From Streptomyces caelestis (GTDB lineage Bacteria > Actinomycetota > Actinomycetes > Streptomycetales > Streptomycetaceae), in contig NZ_JACHNE010000001.1 in assembly GCF_014205255.1 (NCBI RefSeq), forward strand, positions 4,340,001-4,404,000: a stretch of DNA of 64,000 bases. Reading direction: 5' to 3'. Under the pieces are notes generated by a model that worked only from the letters and a program-made list of their open reading frames with translations, had not been told where the DNA came from and did no database searches. Made by a program: the position numbers and the translations under genes. Positions 53,498-62,102 of the stretch are shown in pieces (the stretch's first letter is position 1; each line of letters begins with the position of its first letter).

Positions 53498-54760
53498 ATG
53501 GCCGTCGTCCGTGACCTGCGTGTCCTGTTGCGCTTCCAGGGCTTCAGGCGCCTGCTCGGCGTGCGCCTGCTCTCCCAGGGTGCCGACGGCGTCTACCAGG
53601 TCGCGCTCGCCGCGTACGTGGTCTTCTCGCCGGAGAAGCAGACCTCGGCAGCCGCGGTCGCCTCCGCGATGGCCGTGCTGCTGCTCCCGTACTCCCTCGT
53701 CGGCCCCTTCGCCGGTGTCCTGCTGGACCGCTGGCGGCGCCGCCAGGTCCTGCTGTACGGCAGCCTGCTGCGTGCCGTGCTGGCCTCCGCCACGGCCCTG
53801 CTGATACTCAGTCCGGCTCCGGACTGGCTCTTCTACGTCTCCGCCCTGTGCGTCACCGCCGTCAACCGTTTCGTCCTCTCCGGCCTGTCCGCCGCCCTGC
53901 CCCGCGTCGTCGACGCCGAGCGCCTCGTCATCGCCAACTCCCTCTCCCCGACTGCCGGGACGCTGGCGGCGACAGCGGGCGGCGGTATCGCCTTCGCCGT
54001 CCGCCTGGTGGTGGCCGACTCCGATGCCGCCGTGGTGCTCGTGGGGGCCGTGCTGTATCTGTGCGCCGCCCTGGCGTCGCTCAGCATGGCGCGGGAACTC
54101 CTCGGCCCCGACCGGACCTTGGTGCGCGAGCGGATCGGCACGGCTCTCACAGGCACCGTTCGCGACCTGGTGGCAGGTGTACGTCACCTGGCCGCGCCGC
54201 CGCGCCGGGAAGCGGCCTGGGCGCTCGCGGCGATGGCGCTGATGCGCTTCTGCTACGGCGCACTCCTGGTCATGCTGCTGATGCTCTGCCGGTACGCGCT
54301 CACCACGACCACGGACGACGGACTCACCCTGCTCGGGCTGGCGTTGGGCTTGTCCGGCGCCGGCTTCTTCGCGGCGGCCGTGGTGACGCCCTGGACCGCC
54401 GGACGGATCGGGCCGACCCGCTGGATCGTCGTCTGCGCGGGGGCCACCGCGCTGCTGGAGCCCGCTCTCGGGCTGCCGTTCGCCACTGCCCCTCTGCTGG
54501 CCGCCGCCTTCGTCCTGGGTCTCACCACTCAGGGCGCGAAGATCGCCACGGACACGATCGTCCAGTCCTCGGTCGAGGACGGCTTCCGTGGCCGGATCTT
54601 CTCGGTCTACGACGTCCTTTTCAACGTCGCTTTCGTCGGTGCCGCCGCCGTCGCCGCCCTGATGCTGCCGCCGGACGGCCGATCCGTGCCGCTGGTGATC
54701 ACGATCGCCGTTATCTACGCGACAGTAGCTGTGATTATGGGCCGGTTTGATCGCCAGTAA
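53498..54760 (+). CDS. MFS transporter
   Basis: 420 residues with twelve predicted spans. LLRFQGFRRLLGVRLLSQGADGVYQVALAAYVVF resembles the MFS subfamily with a 'RxLxxxR' start found in enterobactin exporter-like proteins. The substrate is unknown. GAGGCT seven nt before ATG 53498 suggests a leaderless message. Confidence 0.87.
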   Translation: MAVVRDLRVLLRFQGFRRLLGVRLLSQGADGVYQVALAAYVVFSPEKQTSAAAVASAMAVLLLPYSLVGPFAGVLLDRWRRRQVLLYGSLLRAVLASATALLILSPAPDWLFYVSALCVTAVNRFVLSGLSAALPRVVDAERLVIANSLSPTAGTLAATAGGGIAFAVRLVVADSDAAVVLVGAVLYLCAALASLSMARELLGPDRTLVRERIGTALTGTVRDLVAGVRHLAAPPRREAAWALAAMALMRFCYGALLVMLLMLCRYALTTTTDDGLTLLGLALGLSGAGFFAAAVVTPWTAGRIGPTRWIVVCAGATALLEPALGLPFATAPLLAAAFVLGLTTQGAKIATDTIVQSSVEDGFRGRIFSVYDVLFNVAFVGAAAVAALMLPPDGRSVPLVITIAVIYATVAVIMGRFDRQ

Positions 54761-54778
54761 GTGTCACGTCAATGACAC
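54761..54778. promoter_or_regulatory. Inverted repeat GTGTCA...TGACAC after the MFS gene
   Basis: 6-bp arms, 6-nt spacer, beginning right after the MFS stop codon. Either a weak terminator or an operator for the downstream gene. Confidence 0.35.
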
Positions 54779-54884
54779 AGAGCCACAACCGGCTACTGCC
54801 GCGCCAGTGGGGACCGGTAACTTACGTGGGTCTTATCTCGCGACATGTTCGCGTCACTCACACATGTTCTAGGGGGACCCCCAA

Positions 54885-55394
54885 GTGACCACTCCGCCGC
54901 CCCAGGGCAACCCGTTCGCACAGGGCCAGCCCGCGGGTCAGCCCCAGGCTCCGTATCCGCCACAGGGCGGCTACCCCCAGCAGCCCGGCCAGCCTGTCTT
55001 CCCGCCCCAGGGTGCGGCTCCGTTCGCGCCGGTTCCGCCGCAGCCGACCGGCCGCAAGCTCAGCTTCAAGACCATCAAGAACATCGCCATCGTCATCGCG
55101 GTGGCGAGCATTGCCATCGGCGGCTACATAACCAGCCGGGACGACGCCAACACGGCGGCCGTCGGGAGCTGCATGCACCGCGGCAGCACCAACGACGACA
55201 ACCCGGACCTCGAGGTCGTCGAGTGCAGCGACACGAAGGCTCAGTACGTGGTGCTGGCCAAGATCGAGGGCGCGTACCTCACGCAGACACTGGCGTCGAG
55301 CAAGTGCGAGGCCGAAGCCAAGGACTTCCAGTACACCTACACCGAGAGCGGTGACGGCAAGGACTTCCTGCTCTGCCTGAAGGACAAGAAGTAA
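54885..55394 (+). CDS. LppU/SCO3897-like membrane protein
   Basis: 169 residues from GTG 54885 after AGGGGGA. A Pro/Gln/Gly-rich cytoplasmic tail (~1-57), one span (IKNIAIVIAVASIAIGGYI, ~64-82), and an outside domain with three Cys (SCMHRG, VECSD, SKCEAEAKDF) that may form disulfides. This pattern fits the LppU-like actinobacterial family. Role unknown. Confidence 0.75.
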   Translation: MTTPPPQGNPFAQGQPAGQPQAPYPPQGGYPQQPGQPVFPPQGAAPFAPVPPQPTGRKLSFKTIKNIAIVIAVASIAIGGYITSRDDANTAAVGSCMHRGSTNDDNPDLEVVECSDTKAQYVVLAKIEGAYLTQTLASSKCEAEAKDFQYTYTESGDGKDFLLCLKDKK

Positions 55395-55400
55395 GGCAGA

Positions 55401-55446
55401 CGGACCGAGGGGCGGTGTTTCACGTGAAACACCGCCCCTCGGTCCG
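55401..55446. terminator. 46-bp perfect palindrome with parS at its centre
   Basis: Arms 55401-55423 and 55424-55446 are exact reverse complements, without a loop; parS is at 55417-55430. Outer arms CGGACCGAGGGGCGG... are GC-rich. Convergent gene ends flank it. RNA would fold to a long hairpin, so it likely doubles as a terminator. Confidence 0.85.
55417..55430. other. parS: parS site (perfect)
   Basis: GTTTCACGTGAAAC at the centre of the 55401-55446 palindrome. Confidence 0.9.
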
Positions 55447-55452
55447 CCTTCC

Positions 55453-55480
55453 GGGCCATGTTTCACGTGAAACATGGCCC
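55453..55480. terminator. 28-bp perfect palindrome with parS at its centre
   Basis: Arms 55453-55466 and 55467-55480 are exact reverse complements; outer arms GGGCCAT. It follows the 46-bp palindrome by six bp. Confidence 0.8.
55460..55473. other. parS: parS site (perfect)
   Basis: GTTTCACGTGAAAC at the centre of the 55453-55480 palindrome, 43 bp from the previous parS. Confidence 0.9.
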
Positions 55481-55492
55481 CGATTGACAGCC

Positions 55493-56962
55493 TCATCCCT
55501 CCTGCTCGGCCCACCACTCCTTGAGCGCGGCCACCGCGGAGTCATACTCCATCCGCCCGTTCTCCAGGCGCAGCTCCAGCATGTGCTTGTACGCGCGACC
55601 GATGACCGGACCGGGGCCGACGCCGAGGATCTCCATGATCTGGTTGCCGTCGAGGTCGGGACGGATCGAGTCCAGCTCCTCCTGCTCCTGAAGCTTGGCG
55701 ATCCGCTCCTCCAGACCGTCGTACGCGCGCCCCAGGGCCGCCGCCTTGCGCTTGTTGCGCGTGGTGCAGTCCGAGCGGGTCAGCTTGTGGAGGCGATCGA
55801 GGAGCGGGCCTGCGTCACGGACGTAGCGGCGTACCGCCGAGTCCGTCCACTCGCCGGTGCCGTAGCCGTGGAAGCGCAGGTGGAGTTCGACCAGCTGTGA
55901 GACGTCCTTCACCAGCTCGTTGGAGTACTTCAACGCGGTCATGCGCTTCTTGGTCATCTTCGCCCCGACCACCTCATGGTGGTGGAACGAGACCCGGCCG
56001 TCCTTCTCGAAGCGACGCGTGCGGGGCTTGCCAATGTCGTGCAGCAGGGCGGCCAGGCGCAGGGTCAGATCGGGACCGTCGTCCTCCAGCGCCATCGCCT
56101 GCTCCAGGACGATCAGCGAGTGGTCGTAGACGTCCTTGTGCCGGTGGTGCTCGTCACGCTCCAGGCGCAGGGCCGGCAGCTCGGGCAGGACGTGGTCGGC
56201 GAGACCTGTCTCGACGAGCAGCGTCAGGCCCTTGCGCGGATGCGGCGACAAGATCAGCTTGTTCAGCTCGTCCCGCACCCGCTCGGCCGAGACGATCCCG
56301 ATACGCCCGGCCATCTCGTTCATCGCCGCGACTACCTCGGGGGCGACCTCGAAGTCGAGCTGAGCCGCGAAGCGCGCGGCCCGCATCATCCGCAGCGGGT
56401 CGTCCGAGAAGGACTCCTCCGGGGTGCCAGGAGTACAGAGCACACGCGAGGCGAGATCCTCGAGCCCGCCGTGCGGATCGATGAACTTCTTCTCCGGCAG
56501 CGCGACGGCCATCGCGTTCACCGTGAAGTCGCGGCGGACGAGGTCCTCCTCGATGGAGTCACCGTACGAGACCTCGGGCTTGCGCGAGGTCCGGTCGTAC
56601 GCCTCCGACCGGTAGGTGGTCACCTCGATCTGAAAGCGTCGATCAGCGTCTCCGACACGGGCGTCCTTCTGGACGCCGACCGTGCCGAAGGCGATCCCGA
56701 CCTCCCAGACGGCGTCCGCCCACGGGCGCACGATCTTGAGTACGTCCTGGGGGCGGGCGTCGGTCGTGAAGTCCAGGTCGTTGCCGAGCCGACCCAGCAG
56801 CGCGTCCCGGACCGAGCCGCCGACCAGGGCAAGTGAGAACCCGGCCTCCTGGAAGCGGCGGGCGAGGTCGTCTGCGACAGGAGCGACCCGCAGCAGTTCA
56901 CTCACCGCACGGTGCTGCACCTGACTCAGGGCACTGGGCGTTTCTTCGTTGACGTTCGGCAC
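55493..56962 (-). CDS. cca: tRNA nucleotidyltransferase (CCA-adding) with HD domain
   Basis: 489 residues from GTG 56962 (VPNVNEE). Class II nucleotidyltransferase motifs: LVGGSVRDALLG (~46), DLDFTTDA (DxD metal site), RRDFTVNAMA. A C-terminal HD phosphohydrolase domain has LLHDIGKP (~307) and HHHEVVGA. In Streptomyces the enzyme was first studied as a possible poly(A) polymerase; CCA-tRNA repair or synthesis is the likely role. The ORF to 57292 is too long. Confidence 0.93.
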   Translation of the reverse strand: MPNVNEETPSALSQVQHRAVSELLRVAPVADDLARRFQEAGFSLALVGGSVRDALLGRLGNDLDFTTDARPQDVLKIVRPWADAVWEVGIAFGTVGVQKDARVGDADRRFQIEVTTYRSEAYDRTSRKPEVSYGDSIEEDLVRRDFTVNAMAVALPEKKFIDPHGGLEDLASRVLCTPGTPEESFSDDPLRMMRAARFAAQLDFEVAPEVVAAMNEMAGRIGIVSAERVRDELNKLILSPHPRKGLTLLVETGLADHVLPELPALRLERDEHHRHKDVYDHSLIVLEQAMALEDDGPDLTLRLAALLHDIGKPRTRRFEKDGRVSFHHHEVVGAKMTKKRMTALKYSNELVKDVSQLVELHLRFHGYGTGEWTDSAVRRYVRDAGPLLDRLHKLTRSDCTTRNKRKAAALGRAYDGLEERIAKLQEQEELDSIRPDLDGNQIMEILGVGPGPVIGRAYKHMLELRLENGRMEYDSAVAALKEWWAEQEG

Positions 56963-57219
56963 AACAGAAGAGGGTACGTGGCCCGGGCGTCCCCGAGCTC
57001 CCCCTATTGCGCATGCAGACACGTCCGGCAATACGCGCACAAGGAAGGCTCTTGAGATGATGAGAACCACTCTCTGCCATACAGCGACATACCGGACAAC
57101 GCGATGCCAGGCCGCGATCTTGTGGAACGGACCGCGGCACTTCCCCTCAGCGCACATCGTTACCATGCGTGGACGCACATTCCGACGACCACTGACGACG
57201 ACGAGGGACGGGCGAGCGC

Positions 57220-59616
57220 GTGGCCGAGGCGGCAGACTTCCAGGGGACCAGTGCCTCACCTGCCCGCCGGTGGCTGCGGCGCACCGGGGCACTGCTCGCC
57301 GGTGCGCCCCTGCTGACCGGACTCCTCCAGTTGCCCGCCGCGACGCCGGCGGACGCGGCGAGGCAGGAGTCCCCGCAGGCTTCCTCCGGCGCGGGATCGG
57401 TGTCCGTCGCTGTCGACTCGCTCAGCCCCAGCACCCCCACCGAGGGGGACACGGTGACCGTGACGGGCACGGTGACCAACAACGGCAAGCAGCCGGTCAC
57501 CGACGCTCACGTCGACCTCAGGGTGGGGCCCTCGCTCGACACCCGCTCCTCCATCGACGCCCTCGCCAAGAAGAGCGACGACGTCCAGGGCCCCGCCGGC
57601 GAGGCGGTCGGCGGCAAGTACACCGAGAAGTTCTCCAAGCTCATCCCCGGCGTCGCGGAGCCCTTCAACATCTCCGTGCCGGTTGACGAGCTGGACCTCG
57701 GCCAGGACGGCGTCTACCAGTTGGCCGTCGCGCTCTCCGGTGAGACCGCCGCGCAGCCCTGGGACCAGGTTCTCGGTGTCCAGCGCACGTTCCTGCCGTG
57801 GCAGCCGGAGGAGGCCCGCGCCAAGACGAAGACCACGTTCCTGTGGCCGCTCGTCTCCGACGTCCACATGACGGCCGAGACGGGATCGAACGAGCAGCAG
57901 ACACCGGTCTTCGACAACGACGACCTCGCCGAGGAGATCTCCCCCGGCGGCCGCCTCGAGCAGATGGTGTCGCTGGGCAAGGGCCTCGATGTCACCTGGG
58001 TGATCGACCCGGACCTGCTGGCGTCCGTCGACGCGATGACGAAGAACTACCAGGTCAGGGACGAGGACGGCACCACCACCTCCGGCCGGAACCAGGCGGT
58101 CGCCAAGCAGTGGCTCTCCGAGCTCCAGCAGGCGGTGGCGGGCAAGGAGGTCGTCGCCCTGCCGTTCGGCGATCCGGACCTGGCCTCGCTCGCCCACCAC
58201 GGCACGACCGTCACCGGCTCGCTGAGCCACCTCAAGGAGGCCACCGACGCCGTCGACAACACGGTGCAGACGATCCTCCACGTGAAACCGTCCACGGACT
58301 TCGCGTGGCCCGTGGACGGCGCCGTCGACCCGTCGATCATGAAGGTCGCGACCTCCGCGGGCGCCGACAAGGTGATCGCCCGCAGCGACAGCCTTCAGGA
58401 CAATCTGTCGTACACGCCCTCCGCGGCCCGGCCCATCGGCGGCGGCACCATGGCGGTCGTCGCGGACTCCAGGATGTCCACGGCCTTCCAGGGCAACCTG
58501 ACGAAGGCCTCCGCGTCCACACTCGCCGTGCAGCGCTTCCTGGCCCAGAGCCTGACGCTCGGCCTCCAGACCGGCAAGCAGCGCAGCGTCGTCGTCGCAC
58601 CGCAGCGCACGCCCTCCGTGAACCAGGCGCAGGCGATGGCCGAGGCGCTGGGGGCCCTCCAGGGCGGGAACTGGTCCGAGTCGCAGGACCTCACGGCCGC
58701 CGCCAAGGCCAAGCCGGACCCGGCGGCCAACAGGAAGGTGCCGCCCGCCTCCGTCTACCCCTCCTCGCTGCGCAAGCAGGAGCTGCCGCGAGCCGCCTTC
58801 GGGCAGATCGCTCGGACGCAGGGCAAGCTCGACAACTTCAAGGTGATCCTCACCGACCAGTCCCGGGTGGTCACCCCCTTCGGGCGGGCCATGAACCGCG
58901 AGATGTCCACGTCGTGGCGTGGCCGGGGCGTCGCGGCGGCGGGGTACCGCGGAGACGTCGAGAAGTACCTGAACGGCCTGATCGACGGGGTCAAGCTGAT
59001 CAAGAAGACGGAGACCAAGCTCTCCGGCCGCAGCGCCACGATCCCGGTGACCGTACAGAACAACCTGGTCCAGGGCGTCAAGAACCTGGAGCTGAGGCTC
59101 ACCTCGCAGAACCCGACGCGGCTCAAGATCGGCGGCGACGCCTACGGGGAACAGCCGGTCGCCGTGAACGGCGGGCACAGCCAGTCGGTGAAGTTCACCA
59201 CGTCCGCCAACGCCAACGGCCGGGCGGAGGTGGTCGCCCAGCTGTACACGGAGGACGGCCAGAAGTACGGCGAGGCCGTCACCTTCGACGTGAAGGTCAC
59301 CGAGGTCACGGCCACCGTGATGCTGGTCATCGGCGGTGGCGTCCTGCTCCTGGTCCTCGCCGGCTTCCGTATGTACACCCAGCGCAAGCGCGCCGCCGCC
59401 CGCGAGGCAGCCGAGGACGCCGCCACGGAGGCGGAGGACGACGTCGACAGCCCGGTCGGCGCCGCGCAGAACCCGGAAGCTCCCGGCGACCGTCTCAAGG
59501 AGGAGTCCGAGGCCGGCTCGCGGGCAGACGCCCCGCAGCAGCCGAGTGACCCGGCCCCGGACACCGCACCGGAAAGCGCCGACCCGTCCGGCACGGGTGA
59601 GAGAGTGGACCGTTGA
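57220..59616 (+). CDS. Secreted membrane-anchored DUF6049-type protein
   Basis: 798 residues. N-terminal signal (RRWLRRTGALLAGAPLLTGLLQL), Ig-like domain (VDSLSPSTPTEGDTVTVTGTV), a large central domain (TTFLWPLVSDVHMT, TWVIDPDLLASVDAM, VVALPFGDPDLASLAH), and one span near the C-terminus (VMLVIGGGVLLLVLAGFRMY). The central part resembles a glycoside-hydrolase/deacetylase barrel, but no catalytic pair is clear. It precedes murJ and its pseudokinase in order, so a cell-wall role is inferred. Confidence 0.82.
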   Translation: MAEAADFQGTSASPARRWLRRTGALLAGAPLLTGLLQLPAATPADAARQESPQASSGAGSVSVAVDSLSPSTPTEGDTVTVTGTVTNNGKQPVTDAHVDLRVGPSLDTRSSIDALAKKSDDVQGPAGEAVGGKYTEKFSKLIPGVAEPFNISVPVDELDLGQDGVYQLAVALSGETAAQPWDQVLGVQRTFLPWQPEEARAKTKTTFLWPLVSDVHMTAETGSNEQQTPVFDNDDLAEEISPGGRLEQMVSLGKGLDVTWVIDPDLLASVDAMTKNYQVRDEDGTTTSGRNQAVAKQWLSELQQAVAGKEVVALPFGDPDLASLAHHGTTVTGSLSHLKEATDAVDNTVQTILHVKPSTDFAWPVDGAVDPSIMKVATSAGADKVIARSDSLQDNLSYTPSAARPIGGGTMAVVADSRMSTAFQGNLTKASASTLAVQRFLAQSLTLGLQTGKQRSVVVAPQRTPSVNQAQAMAEALGALQGGNWSESQDLTAAAKAKPDPAANRKVPPASVYPSSLRKQELPRAAFGQIARTQGKLDNFKVILTDQSRVVTPFGRAMNREMSTSWRGRGVAAAGYRGDVEKYLNGLIDGVKLIKKTETKLSGRSATIPVTVQNNLVQGVKNLELRLTSQNPTRLKIGGDAYGEQPVAVNGGHSQSVKFTTSANANGRAEVVAQLYTEDGQKYGEAVTFDVKVTEVTATVMLVIGGGVLLLVLAGFRMYTQRKRAAAREAAEDAATEAEDDVDSPVGAAQNPEAPGDRLKEESEAGSRADAPQQPSDPAPDTAPESADPSGTGERVDR

Positions 59617-59659
59617 GATGTCGTGGCCGGTGGGCCCGGGACGATGAGGTGGGGTAACC

Positions 59660-61960
59660 ATGAACGCGCCGTACGACGGTGACCAAGGCCGTGGCGTGGG
59701 CAGCTCGGGCCACCCCGAGTCGGGCGGGCCCGAGGGCTCGCCGCCCGAGCACGGCCAGGTGCCGCCGCAGCCGCCCGCGGACATGTACCTCCAGGACGCC
59801 TACGCCCAGGACCCCTACCGGGCACAGGACCTCTCCGCCCAGGATCCGGTCGCCGAGGCGCTCTACGACCGGGCCGCGCACCCCCCGCCCCCTCCGGGCA
59901 CATACCAGCAGCAGCTGTACGCCCAGCCGCCGCAGTCGCCGTACGCGCCCGACCCACAGGTGTGGGCCCAGACGCCCCCGCCGGAGCCGGAGGGCCCGAC
60001 GCGGCACCTGCCGTACGGTGACGACGCCCGGACCACCCAGTTCGTGGGCGTGGACGACCTCGTCTCCCAGGCGGGCGAGCCACGCCAGGAGCCGGACGCG
60101 TTCGCGCACCTCTTCCGGGACCAGCAGCAGAGCAGCGGCCACCCCTCGTACGAGTCGCCGTCGGTCCCCGGCCCGTCCTCGGCCCCGGGCCAGATGACGC
60201 AGGAGCACTACGCGGCGCAGGGCTCCTACACGGCGGGCCAGTACCCGTCTCCCGGCGAGACCGCGGCAACGCCGGCGGTGGCCGACCCCCCTGCCCCGGA
60301 GCCCCCTGCCGCGCCCGCTGCGAAGAAGGGCGGCCGCGCCTCCGGCCTGATGAAGTCCAGCGCCGTGATGGCGGCGGGCACGATGGTCTCCCGCCTCACC
60401 GGCTTCATCCGCTCCGCGCTGATCGTGTCGGCCATCGGCGTCGGCTTCCTCGGTGACACCTTCCAGGTCGCCTACCAACTGCCGACGATGCTCTACATCC
60501 TCACGGTCGGTGGCGGGCTCAACTCCGTCTTCGTGCCGCAACTCGTGCGCGCCATGAAGGACGACGAGGACGGCGGCGAGGCGTACGCCAACCGCCTGCT
60601 GACCCTCGTCATGGTGGCACTCGGCGCGCTCACCGCGCTGGCGATCTTCGGCGCGCCACTCCTGATCCGCGTGATGTCCCCCTCGATCGCCAGCGACCCC
60701 GCGGCGAACCAGGTCGCCATCACCTTCGTCCAGTACTTCCTGCCCTCGATCTTCTTCATGGGCGTCCACGTGGTGATGGGCCAGATCCTCAACGCCCGCG
60801 GGAAGTTCGGTGCGATGATGTGGACCCCGGTCCTGAACAACATCGTCATCATCGTGACGCTGGGCATGTTCATCTACGTCTACGGCACCGCCGCCGACTC
60901 CAAGATGGGGGTCACGACCATCCCGCCGGAGGGCCAGCGCCTCCTCGGTGTCGGTGTGCTGCTCGGTCTCGTGGTCCAGGCGCTGGCGATGATCCCCTAC
61001 CTGCGCGAGACGGGCTTCCGGCTGCGGCTGCGCTTCGACTGGAAGGGCCAGGGCCTCGGCAAGGCCGTCACGCTCGCCAAGTGGACGGTCCTGTTCGTCC
61101 TCGCCAACCAGGCGGGCGCCATGGTCGTCGTCTGGCTGTCCACCGCGGCGGGCAAGGCCTCGCCCGTCGACGGTACCGGCTTCTCCGCCTACGCCAACGC
61201 ACAGCTCATCTGGGGTCTGCCGCAAGCCATCATCACGGTCTCCCTCATGGCAGCCCTGCTGCCGCGCCTGTCGCGCTCGGCGGCCGAGGGCGACGGGGGC
61301 GCCGTACGCGACGACATCTCCCAGGGCCTGCGCAACACGGCGGTCGCCATCGTGCCGATCGCGTTCGGTTTCCTCTCGCTCGGCATCCCCTTGTGCACGC
61401 TGATGTTCGGCTCCTCGGGCACCAGTGAGGCCACCAACATGGGCTTCATGCTGATGGCGTTCGGCCTCGGCCTGATTCCGTACTCCGTGCAGTACGTCGT
61501 CCTGCGCGCCTTCTACGCCTACGAGGACACCCGAACTCCCTTCTACAACACGGTCATCGTGGCCGCGGTCAACGCGGGCGCCTCGGCGGTCTGCTACTTC
61601 GTCATCCCGTCGCGCTGGGCCGTGGTCGGCATGGCCGCCTCGTACGGCCTGGCCTACGCGATCGGCGTCGGCGTCGCCTGGCGCCGGCTGCGCAAGCGGC
61701 TGGGCGGAGACCTCGACGGCGCCCGTGTCCTGCGGACCTACGCCCGGCTGTGCATCGCGTCGATCCCGGCGGCCCTGCTCAGCGGCGCGGCCTGCTACGG
61801 CATCGGCCACACGCTCGGCCAGGGCGTCGTGGGCTCGCTCGCCGCCGTGCTGGCGGGTGGTGTCGTTCTGCTCGGCACCTTCTTCGTCGCCGCCCGCCGC
61901 ATGCGCATCGAGGAACTCAACTCGCTGGTCGGCATGGTCCGCGGACGCCTGGGACGCTGA
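59660..61960 (+). CDS. murJ: Lipid II flippase MurJ (MviN)
   Basis: 766 residues. The first ~230 residues are Pro/Gln/Tyr-rich and disordered. Then come 14 predicted spans with the MurJ core (AAGTMVSRLTGFIRSALIV, GDTFQVAYQLPTML). It flips undecaprenyl-PP lipid II to the outer face. GAGGTGGGG precedes ATG 59660. The pseudokinase gene follows directly, as in the mycobacterial MurJ fusion. Confidence 0.96.
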   Translation: MNAPYDGDQGRGVGSSGHPESGGPEGSPPEHGQVPPQPPADMYLQDAYAQDPYRAQDLSAQDPVAEALYDRAAHPPPPPGTYQQQLYAQPPQSPYAPDPQVWAQTPPPEPEGPTRHLPYGDDARTTQFVGVDDLVSQAGEPRQEPDAFAHLFRDQQQSSGHPSYESPSVPGPSSAPGQMTQEHYAAQGSYTAGQYPSPGETAATPAVADPPAPEPPAAPAAKKGGRASGLMKSSAVMAAGTMVSRLTGFIRSALIVSAIGVGFLGDTFQVAYQLPTMLYILTVGGGLNSVFVPQLVRAMKDDEDGGEAYANRLLTLVMVALGALTALAIFGAPLLIRVMSPSIASDPAANQVAITFVQYFLPSIFFMGVHVVMGQILNARGKFGAMMWTPVLNNIVIIVTLGMFIYVYGTAADSKMGVTTIPPEGQRLLGVGVLLGLVVQALAMIPYLRETGFRLRLRFDWKGQGLGKAVTLAKWTVLFVLANQAGAMVVVWLSTAAGKASPVDGTGFSAYANAQLIWGLPQAIITVSLMAALLPRLSRSAAEGDGGAVRDDISQGLRNTAVAIVPIAFGFLSLGIPLCTLMFGSSGTSEATNMGFMLMAFGLGLIPYSVQYVVLRAFYAYEDTRTPFYNTVIVAAVNAGASAVCYFVIPSRWAVVGMAASYGLAYAIGVGVAWRRLRKRLGGDLDGARVLRTYARLCIASIPAALLSGAACYGIGHTLGQGVVGSLAAVLAGGVVLLGTFFVAARRMRIEELNSLVGMVRGRLGR

Positions 61961-62102
61961 GTCGGGAGGGAGAGGCGCACAACCATCGTCAGCCACCGCG
62001 TGTCGTGCATAGCGGCGGACTGTGGGCACAATTGGTTTCGGCGTCGGACGGCGTACAACGGATGCCGGTCGGCGCGCAATGGATGGGGAGGCAGGAACGA
62101 CG

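Noticed and set aside
58268..58290. CCACGTGAAACC, a parS-like half site
   Set aside because: Three mismatches to the consensus and within a conserved protein-coding part of the DUF6049 gene.
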